DNA of 27,943 nt, taken from IMG/VR virus record IMGVR_UViG_3300044653_000031, positions 1-27,943 of that record. One strand, 5' to 3'. A program made the position numbers and the translations under genes. The notes beneath the pieces were generated by a model. The model was not told the origin of the DNA. It searched no databases and saw nothing but the letters and a program-made list of their open reading frames with translations. This document shows, piece by piece, positions 22,869-27,943 of this stretch. Positions within the stretch are counted from its first letter, which is position 1. The number at the start of each line of letters is the position of its first letter. The DNA is from a virus.

Positions 22869-23613
22869 ATAAGATGAGGTCTTTGAGTCGGTCGAATTCC
22901 GTACTCTCGGACCGCTGTGCTGCCACATTCGATTTCGTGGGGACAGGTTTTCCCTTAGCGGCGGTGACGCGCTGTGCGGCCTCACGTTTCACTGCCGGTG
23001 CTTTTGCAGCACCATCGAGCGCGGCTTTCCGTGCGTCCATCCCCATTAGGCGGATAAGAACGTCTTCGCGGCGCGGGTTGAAGCCATTGCGGCGAGCTTC
23101 AGCAAGCGTGCGTTCAACGCGTTCGATGTATGCCGCTTCTGCGGTATTTTTGGAAACTTGAAACAAGAACTCAGACTTGTCGGCCATGTCCGCGTTTTGG
23201 AACTGGACTTGACGGATAGTGCTATCGGCCTGACGCTGCCACCGTTCCAGCGGCGTCAACTCTTCTTCTTCAGCGCTGCGTTGTTGGTATTGCTGCTGTT
23301 GCATCCGCTGGATGCGTTCAGTCTCCAACTGCTGTTCTAAGAGTTGCGCACGTTGTTCAGCCAACTTTTTTTCGTTGGCGAGGTTTTGAATGCGGAGTTG
23401 TGCCCGCGTTACGGGCTTGTCCGGTTCATCGATGTGGGCATCGTCTTCGGGCTTCGTTTCCGCTTCGGCTTCGTCGGCCTCTTCTTCAGCGGGTTCGGCC
23501 TCTTCGGCTGGCGCTGCTTCAGTTTCCGGCTCATCTTCTGCGGGGTACGCGTCACTATCATCGGTCGGCGTGTTCAATGCGTTATTCAGTGCATCTGCGT
23601 CTTCGTTTTCCAT
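22867..23613 (-). CDS. Scaffolding-like protein
   Basis: This 248-residue protein has a very acidic, Pro/Ala-rich N-terminus (about 1-65, Glu and Asp throughout), a long coiled-coil helix (about 68-125, with QLLEQQLETERIQRMQQQQ) and a basic Ala/Lys-rich C-terminus (about 195-235). Phage scaffolds are small, helical and charged, with a basic capsid-binding end, and are encoded right before the capsid gene, as here. There is no protease domain. An AGGATG ribosome site lies before the ATG. Role is inferred from composition and order. Confidence 0.82.
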   Translation of the reverse strand: MENEDADALNNALNTPTDDSDAYPAEDEPETEAAPAEEAEPAEEEADEAEAETKPEDDAHIDEPDKPVTRAQLRIQNLANEKKLAEQRAQLLEQQLETERIQRMQQQQYQQRSAEEEELTPLERWQRQADSTIRQVQFQNADMADKSEFLFQVSKNTAEAAYIERVERTLAEARRNGFNPRREDVLIRLMGMDARKAALDGAAKAPAVKREAAQRVTAAKGKPVPTKSNVAAQRSESTEFDRLKDLIL

Positions 23614-23702
23614 GTTTCATCCTGTCAGTGAATTTACGATCACCATTTCGAAGTTGGTCATTACGTGACCGGTCGAATGTGGCCGCTTACGGAGGCCAGT
23701 CG

Positions 23703-23725
23703 AAAAAAAAGAGCCTTTCGGCTCT
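23703..23725 (-). terminator. Terminator before the scaffold gene
   Basis: On the minus strand AGAGCC (23725-23720) pairs with GGCTCT (23715-23710) around a GAAA loop and is followed by a run of seven T. It ends the upstream portal-to-decoration group. The 89-base stretch from here to the scaffold ATG could hold a scaffold promoter, but I see no strong boxes. Confidence 0.9.
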
Positions 23726-23750
23726 CCCTAATGCGTGAAGCTAAAACTTA

Positions 23751-24215
23751 TTACGTGGACGAACCCTTGATCACCACGAAGTTGATGATCGGCGCGCCCG
23801 TATCGGCGGTAGCCGTGTTCATGTTCTGTGCGGTGATGTTGAACGTCCCGGCAGTAACGGCAGTTACGAAGAACTGCGACGTTGCCGTCGTGGGGCCGGA
23901 CTGCACCGACAAAATGATCACGTCATGCAGACCAACGAAGCTGTTGGTGACTGTGAAGGTTGCAGCGGTAGACGCGGCCAGCGACGTACCTTGACCAGTG
24001 ATTTGGCCGGTCAGGGCATTGATGGTCACGCCGGTCGAACGGCTGGTGAGTTGCGAAACCGTCGAACCGACGCCGGAACCGGAGACATAACCCAATCCCG
24101 TGCCCGTCGCCCCGTTCAGTTGCTGTACAACGTTGTACAGGTCGATCATGGTTTGCGTGTTGTCCGCAGGCCGAATGCTGGCATTCTGGTATGTTGCGGG
24201 AAGAGTTACAGGCAT
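23751..24215 (-). CDS. Head fibre or decoration-like protein
   Basis: This 154-residue protein has an N-terminal segment (PVTLPATYQNASIRPADNTQTMIDLYNVVQQLNG) and a C-terminal beta domain beginning GSTVSQLTSRSTGVTINALTGQIT and closing with INFVVIK. The TVSQLTSRSTGVTINALTGQI pattern, with T-F-T-V-T-N-S later, recurs in small phage proteins that attach to capsid or fibres. An AAGGAG ribosome site precedes the ATG. It lies after the glycine-rich gene and before the scaffold, so a head-surface role is likely. It could also be a fibre part. Confidence 0.68.
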   Translation of the reverse strand: MPVTLPATYQNASIRPADNTQTMIDLYNVVQQLNGATGTGLGYVSGSGVGSTVSQLTSRSTGVTINALTGQITGQGTSLAASTAATFTVTNSFVGLHDVIILSVQSGPTTATSQFFVTAVTAGTFNITAQNMNTATADTGAPIINFVVIKGSST

Positions 24216-24231
24216 GATTGCTCCTTGAGAA

Positions 24232-25137
24232 TTAATAGATGATTACTGCTATACCAATGCCACCGGCACCATTGCCACCACCACCACCGCCGCCAAAATT
24301 TGCGCCGCTGCCGCCTGCCGTGGACGGATTACCATTGCCACCACCACCACCGCCGCCTGGACCAGTGGACTGCCACCCCGAAATCATATGCATAGCGCCA
24401 TTGCCGCCAGTGGGATGCGTGCTGGTTGAAAACCCACCACCACCACCACCACCGTCTGTGCCGTTTGTCGCGGCAGCGGAGTTTGTCGCGCCCGCGCCGC
24501 CCGCGCCGCTTACCGGCCCCGTGCCACCAGCACCACCATGAGTTGAGATACCGACAGCGCCAGCAGTGCTCGTTAGGCCATCTGCACCGCCACCACCACC
24601 GGCACCCGTATTTCCTGGCGTTGCCGAATTGCCGCCGTTTTGGCCTGCGCCATCCGGCCCCGCAGCGCCGCCACCGCCGCTTGCGTTGTTGACGCCCGAT
24701 GCCGTACCAGCATTACCGCCGCTGTAGACAATCTGCCCAAATCCTGAAGCCGCTTGCCCGCCAAGCGTGCCTGAGCCAGATGGAGCCAAGACGCCAGCCG
24801 CACTAGATGTTGGTGCTGCGTTTGCCGAAAGATTGATCCAGCTAGAAGCACCACCGTTAACGGCATCCACGTTGATGTAGACCGTGGCTCCGGGCGTGAC
24901 GGATACATTCGTTGAAATGGCGCATGCGCCAGCACCACCGCCCACCGATGGGCTAGACGAAGCGCCATTCGCACCAGAACCAATGACGGCGATGGTATAG
25001 AGCGTATTGACACCGGCAGGCACAACAAACGTGTGATTGCCAGCAGTCATGTAAATAAAGTTACCGTCCGAAGCATTGCCAGAGGCCGCGATGATCTTTC
25101 GACCATGCGGCCTTGCGAAACCGCCACGCGTTGCCAT
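24232..25137 (-). CDS. Second glycine-rich protein, in the head module
   Basis: This 301-residue protein has a beta-like N-terminal domain (residues about 30-130, with FVVPAGVNTLYTIAVIGSGANG and VTPGATVYINVD) and then a long region of glycine runs with Ala, Ser, Asn and Thr (about 135-295), ending in GIGIAVIIY. The start overlaps the previous stop (TAATG). It resembles the fibre-region protein at 8329-9285 in composition, but with a different N-terminus. A surface or adhesin function is likely for both. Its place between portal and scaffold genes suggests it may decorate the capsid or neck. Confidence 0.72.
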   Translation of the reverse strand: MATRGGFARPHGRKIIAASGNASDGNFIYMTAGNHTFVVPAGVNTLYTIAVIGSGANGASSSPSVGGGAGACAISTNVSVTPGATVYINVDAVNGGASSWINLSANAAPTSSAAGVLAPSGSGTLGGQAASGFGQIVYSGGNAGTASGVNNASGGGGAAGPDGAGQNGGNSATPGNTGAGGGGGADGLTSTAGAVGISTHGGAGGTGPVSGAGGAGATNSAAATNGTDGGGGGGGFSTSTHPTGGNGAMHMISGWQSTGPGGGGGGGNGNPSTAGGSGANFGGGGGGGNGAGGIGIAVIIY

Positions 25138-25475
25138 TAAATGCCTTCACCCACCGTCAGATAAATCGTGGGTGTACCCGACGAAATTGCGCCCATGTTC
25201 GACGCACCGGCAGGCGGGGTGAATGACTGCGTAGTATTGCCAAGGACGCAGATGCCATTCGTCGGCGTGGAACTCGTTGGCACTACCACCGTTACCGGGT
25301 TGGGGTCGAATTGAATGAATGCCGCAGTTGAACCAAGCACCGTCACCAGCACCTGCTTTTGCGGCACGAACGGCAGGTTTTGGCTGGTGTTCGCAACCAA
25401 GGTCATTGCGTATGAGTTATTGCCCAATTCGGGGCAAAACGTGCCGATATACATATCCGCTTGCTGTTGAATCAT
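25137..25475 (-). CDS. Small beta-rich head-region protein of unknown function
   Basis: This 112-residue protein is rich in Val, Thr, Pro and Gly, with strands such as KQVLVTVLGSTAAFIQFDPNPVTVVVP and TPTIYLTVGEGI. It begins two bases after the portal stop and overlaps the next gene in TAATG. The form is that of a small beta-sandwich structural protein. Positions next to portal and glycine-rich gene suggest a head-decoration or neck-accessory role. No named family is recognised. Confidence 0.68.
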   Translation of the reverse strand: MIQQQADMYIGTFCPELGNNSYAMTLVANTSQNLPFVPQKQVLVTVLGSTAAFIQFDPNPVTVVVPTSSTPTNGICVLGNTTQSFTPPAGASNMGAISSGTPTIYLTVGEGI

Positions 25476-25477
25476 GA

Positions 25478-27523
25478 TTAGCCTCTCATGCCCGCTTGGG
25501 GGTCTTGCATTTGGTCAGGATGGACAGCGCCAGGAGGTTGTTGCGGCCCCTTCGGTCCGGCTGGCATCGCGCCTGGGCGAGGTGTGCCAGCGACCCCGGG
25601 TCCAGCGCCCCCCGGCACGCCCTGTTGCCCACCACCGCCGCCCTGTTGTTGCTGCATTTTTCGCTGGATCGCCTGAATGTGGTCCTGAATGTGACGACGG
25701 AAGATGCCGGTCGGATCGCCCGTACTCTGCGCGCCCTGCTGATGTACTTCGATGTGTTCAACGTCGTTATCGAGCGGCGATACATGCACCGGCATGTTGT
25801 TCGCCAAGATTTCGTTTTCGATGGTCGGCGGGATCGAAATATGGCTGCGCTCATCGATCAGGATGTTTTGCGCCATCGTCGGACCGCAGACCGATTCATT
25901 CAAGAAGTCGATCAGCGGGCCAAGGTCCAGCCTGCGACCGTTCAAGACATTCGGCGGCAGACCACGGAGAACGTTCATCCACGCGATCAACTGCTGATTG
26001 TTTTGCGCACTCATGGACTTATCGGCACCGAGCCACTTGAACCAGTAGCGATGTCCGACTTGTTGTGGGGGGATTTTTTCGATAGTGCTTTGCACGCCGT
26101 GTTCGCCATCGATCAACACGGCAAGTTCTTCATCACGGAACTGTAGGTCCAGGTCGTAGAACCATTCCATGATGTTGTTCATAATGCCCAATTCGAAACG
26201 CTTCACCACGTCACCAATGGTCGCCATGGCTTCGGCAGATTGTTGGCCGATGGCTTGGGCATTCTTCCGACCGGCAGGCGCTTTGCCTAACATGGTTTCG
26301 TTCACCTCCATCGACTCCATGATTTGCGACTTGATGGCCTGCTTGATCGTCAAGGCATGTTCATAGAGCGGCGGGAATTCGATGACCTTCGTGTCGTTTG
26401 GGTTGGTCGACCACACTGCCGCCATCGCCATAATCATGGTCGAATATTGCGGGTTCTTGAGCGGGTCGGTCATCACGATAGGCATCAGCGAATACATCGC
26501 CGAATCCATGCCCATGTTGGTGATGTCGTTCAATTCGTATTGCAACGGTGCGACGGTCTTGACCTTCGAGCGCCCCCAAAACGATCCCGACACACGATCC
26601 ATCGGCTCGGAAATGATGGGGATTTTCTGCGACCAATAAGGGTTGGCGATGATCCCCAGCACATTGTATTGACCACCGAGATACACCACGCACGGCTTCT
26701 TTTCACCTTCGATTTTCAACTGCGTGAAAACCATATAGATCAAGGCGAATTTCTGACCGGCCTTCATCTTGATACCGGCTTCGATGGTCCGCTTCTTGTC
26801 AGCCCACACGACGCGATCTTCTTCGGCATCCTTGGTCAGCTTATCCACCGCCGATTTCAAGAACAGCCCTTCTTTGACCATATCGTCAATGGTATCCATC
26901 GTCAGTCGCTGGGCGACCGCGACGATTTCCATTTCCTGAATGTCGTTGTTTGTGGCCGGAAAAACCCATAGATCGGTTGCCGGAAGAATCCTGACATCCG
27001 GGCCTTCGTCGATGATGGTTTCTTCTTCAACATCCGAGTAGTCTTCGTCCGTCCCTTCGACAGTCTTCTTGACCTTGCGCGTGATCTTGCGTTCGCTGCG
27101 CTTCCAAGACAGCATCACCGTCCATTGACCTTCGATGTCCCCGTTCAGGAACAAGGCGGAGGCGACGGAACGCAGGTTGGTATCTTTGATATAGCGCTGA
27201 AGCACGGACAGCGTGGCTTGCGGGATGTCCCCCTGTTCCGAAATCACTTCCAGATTGTTCCCCACGTTGGGGAAGGTCATGCCGGTAAAGCGCTTGCGAC
27301 GGGCTTCTACCGCGTCATGCACAATCGGTTCATAGATTTCGGAATCGCCGTCGTACTGTTGGTAATCACCGAGCGCGCAGTTATAGATATCCCAGCACTC
27401 TTCGATGACATCGTTTTGTTCCTTCTTTTCTTCGCGAAAGCCGGTCAGGATTTGGTCGTACAACTTGACGCATTTCTCCTGTAGCGACTTATCGTTCGCA
27501 AAATTCTTGATCTTTTCAGTCAT
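25478..27523 (-). CDS. Portal protein
   Basis: This 681-residue protein forms the ring through which DNA enters and leaves the head. It has the typical start (helical DKSLQEKCVKLYDQILTGFREEKKEQNDVIEECWDIYNC), a region with SEIYEPIVHDAVEARRKRF, the GSFWGRSKVKTVAPLQYELNDITNMGMDSAMYS segment (wing/stem part) and a helical crown (GDVVKRFELGIMNNIMEWFYDLDLQF). The last 80 residues are Gln/Gly/Pro-rich, as in other portals with a disordered end. Length, order (after terminase, before scaffold) and TAATG overlap with the small gene agree. It resembles portals of P22-like short-tailed phages more than long-tailed ones. Confidence 0.92.
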   Translation of the reverse strand: MTEKIKNFANDKSLQEKCVKLYDQILTGFREEKKEQNDVIEECWDIYNCALGDYQQYDGDSEIYEPIVHDAVEARRKRFTGMTFPNVGNNLEVISEQGDIPQATLSVLQRYIKDTNLRSVASALFLNGDIEGQWTVMLSWKRSERKITRKVKKTVEGTDEDYSDVEEETIIDEGPDVRILPATDLWVFPATNNDIQEMEIVAVAQRLTMDTIDDMVKEGLFLKSAVDKLTKDAEEDRVVWADKKRTIEAGIKMKAGQKFALIYMVFTQLKIEGEKKPCVVYLGGQYNVLGIIANPYWSQKIPIISEPMDRVSGSFWGRSKVKTVAPLQYELNDITNMGMDSAMYSLMPIVMTDPLKNPQYSTMIMAMAAVWSTNPNDTKVIEFPPLYEHALTIKQAIKSQIMESMEVNETMLGKAPAGRKNAQAIGQQSAEAMATIGDVVKRFELGIMNNIMEWFYDLDLQFRDEELAVLIDGEHGVQSTIEKIPPQQVGHRYWFKWLGADKSMSAQNNQQLIAWMNVLRGLPPNVLNGRRLDLGPLIDFLNESVCGPTMAQNILIDERSHISIPPTIENEILANNMPVHVSPLDNDVEHIEVHQQGAQSTGDPTGIFRRHIQDHIQAIQRKMQQQQGGGGGQQGVPGGAGPGVAGTPRPGAMPAGPKGPQQPPGAVHPDQMQDPQAGMRG

Positions 27524-27696
27524 TATTTACGCCGAGTCGTCGGAGGCTTTTTCGCAACGACCGATTGCATTTCTTTGACTTTGGATGCCGCCATTTTTTG
27601 GGCAGCAGCCATGCGCTTGCGGTCTGCTTCGATTTCTTTCGCACGCGTCAAAGTCCGCAAATCTTCTTCTGCGCGCCACTTGGCTTCATCCATCAT
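27523..27696 (-). CDS. Small charged protein between terminase and portal
   Basis: I choose the ATG at 27696 (57 residues), which has GGGGTGA just upstream and overlaps the terminase stop by 11 bases; the frame is open a little further, to 27726. The product is one highly charged helix (DEAKWRAEEDLRTLTRAKEIEADRKRMAAAQKMA) with a basic Thr/Arg/Lys end. Small proteins of this form occur between terminase and portal genes in short-tailed phages. Its function is unknown. Confidence 0.75.
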   Translation of the reverse strand: MMDEAKWRAEEDLRTLTRAKEIEADRKRMAAAQKMAASKVKEMQSVVAKKPPTTRRK

Positions 27697-27943
27697 AGAA
27701 ATCACCCCGAGAGTTTTTGAGACCATATTCTTTGTACCTTTTCGGTGGCCGCGAAGTCACATAGCTGATGCCAGATTGGGTCGTCGCATAGTGGGCTTCT
27801 TTGGTTTTTCCGTACTGAAGATAGGGAATGGCCCGAACCAAATACCGCATGCAATCCATCAAGTGGTCATTCTTCTTGACCACCTTCCCGGTATCGTCGC
27901 GGTGATACAGCGCCAATTCTTTTTTCAGGTTCACAAGCGTCGT
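27686..27943 (-). CDS. terL: Terminase large subunit, C-terminal part (5' truncated)
   Basis: The frame is open to the right edge, so this is the last 85 residues of a longer protein. The segment GKVVKKNDHLMDCMRYLVRAIPYL is typical of the end of the terminase nuclease domain, where the Asp in NDHLMD is a conserved metal ligand. Terminase packages and cuts the phage DNA. It lies just before a small gene and the portal, as expected in a packaging-head order. The ATPase region is outside the window, so integrity cannot be judged. Confidence 0.82.
   Translation of the reverse strand, partial: TTLVNLKKELALYHRDDTGKVVKKNDHLMDCMRYLVRAIPYLQYGKTKEAHYATTQSGISYVTSRPPKRYKEYGLKNSRGDFYDG

Noticed and set aside
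21503-23161. A 552-codon open frame on the plus strand opposite the capsid and scaffold genes
   Set aside because: It mirrors two well-supported genes, has Arg/Gly/His/Gln-heavy composition typical of an antisense shadow, and lacks a ribosome site and any recognisable domain.
1-27943. tRNA or rRNA genes and insertion sequences
   Set aside because: No cloverleaf-like sequence, ribosomal segment, transposase motif or terminal inverted repeat pair was recognised by eye; a covariance-model scan would be decisive for tRNAs.

Overview
This window is almost entirely bacteriophage DNA: about two thirds of a temperate, podovirus-like phage or prophage. The evidence is a tyrosine integrase, a lysis cassette and a complete reverse-strand virion module. 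That module holds the end of the large terminase subunit, the portal, a scaffold, a major capsid protein resembling the N4-gp56 family, a head-tail adaptor, a nozzle-like tail protein, three large ejection-type proteins and fibre proteins. There is no tape measure, sheath or baseplate gene. A Gram-negative, moderately GC-rich host, perhaps a betaproteobacterium, fits the gene style and strong Shine-Dalgarno sites, but the sequence does not prove the host.

Layout. Positions 1-3396 (+) hold early or accessory genes: the end of a VWA-like protein, a 539-residue protein with three copies of a W-rich helical repeat, two unknowns and a YkgJ-like cysteine-cluster protein. Positions 3397-3644 are a non-coding region with a sigma70-type promoter and paired direct repeats that look like integrase arm sites. 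The integrase (3645-4772) ends at a terminator. Four small, tightly overlapping (+) genes follow (4843-6144) and stop at a terminator where transcription converges. From 6176 to the end every gene is on the minus strand. In transcription order (right to left) they are terminase end, small protein, portal, small head protein, glycine-rich protein, decoration-like protein, terminator, scaffold, capsid, terminator, two coiled-coil proteins, adaptor, nozzle, low-complexity protein, hydroxylase-like enzyme, sulfotransferase-like enzyme, three ejection-type proteins, PurD-like ATP-grasp enzyme, terminator, fibre-region proteins and the lysis genes.

The most unusual content is three enzymes embedded in the virion operon: a full-length but diverged PurD-like ATP-grasp ligase, a small PAPS-type sulfotransferase-like protein and an aspartyl/asparaginyl hydroxylase-like 2-oxoglutarate oxygenase. 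The last two overlap their neighbours and sit between two low-complexity virion-type proteins, one of which is rich in Asn, Gln, Ser, Ala and Tyr and contains no lysine or cysteine. This could be a phage system that modifies its own virion proteins, or one that modifies a host surface or metabolite. That role is inferred from position and motifs only. Other points of interest are a hairpin over the start codon of a lysis gene, a terminator-like hairpin inside the sulfotransferase gene, and a possible nested lipoprotein frame in the holin-like gene.
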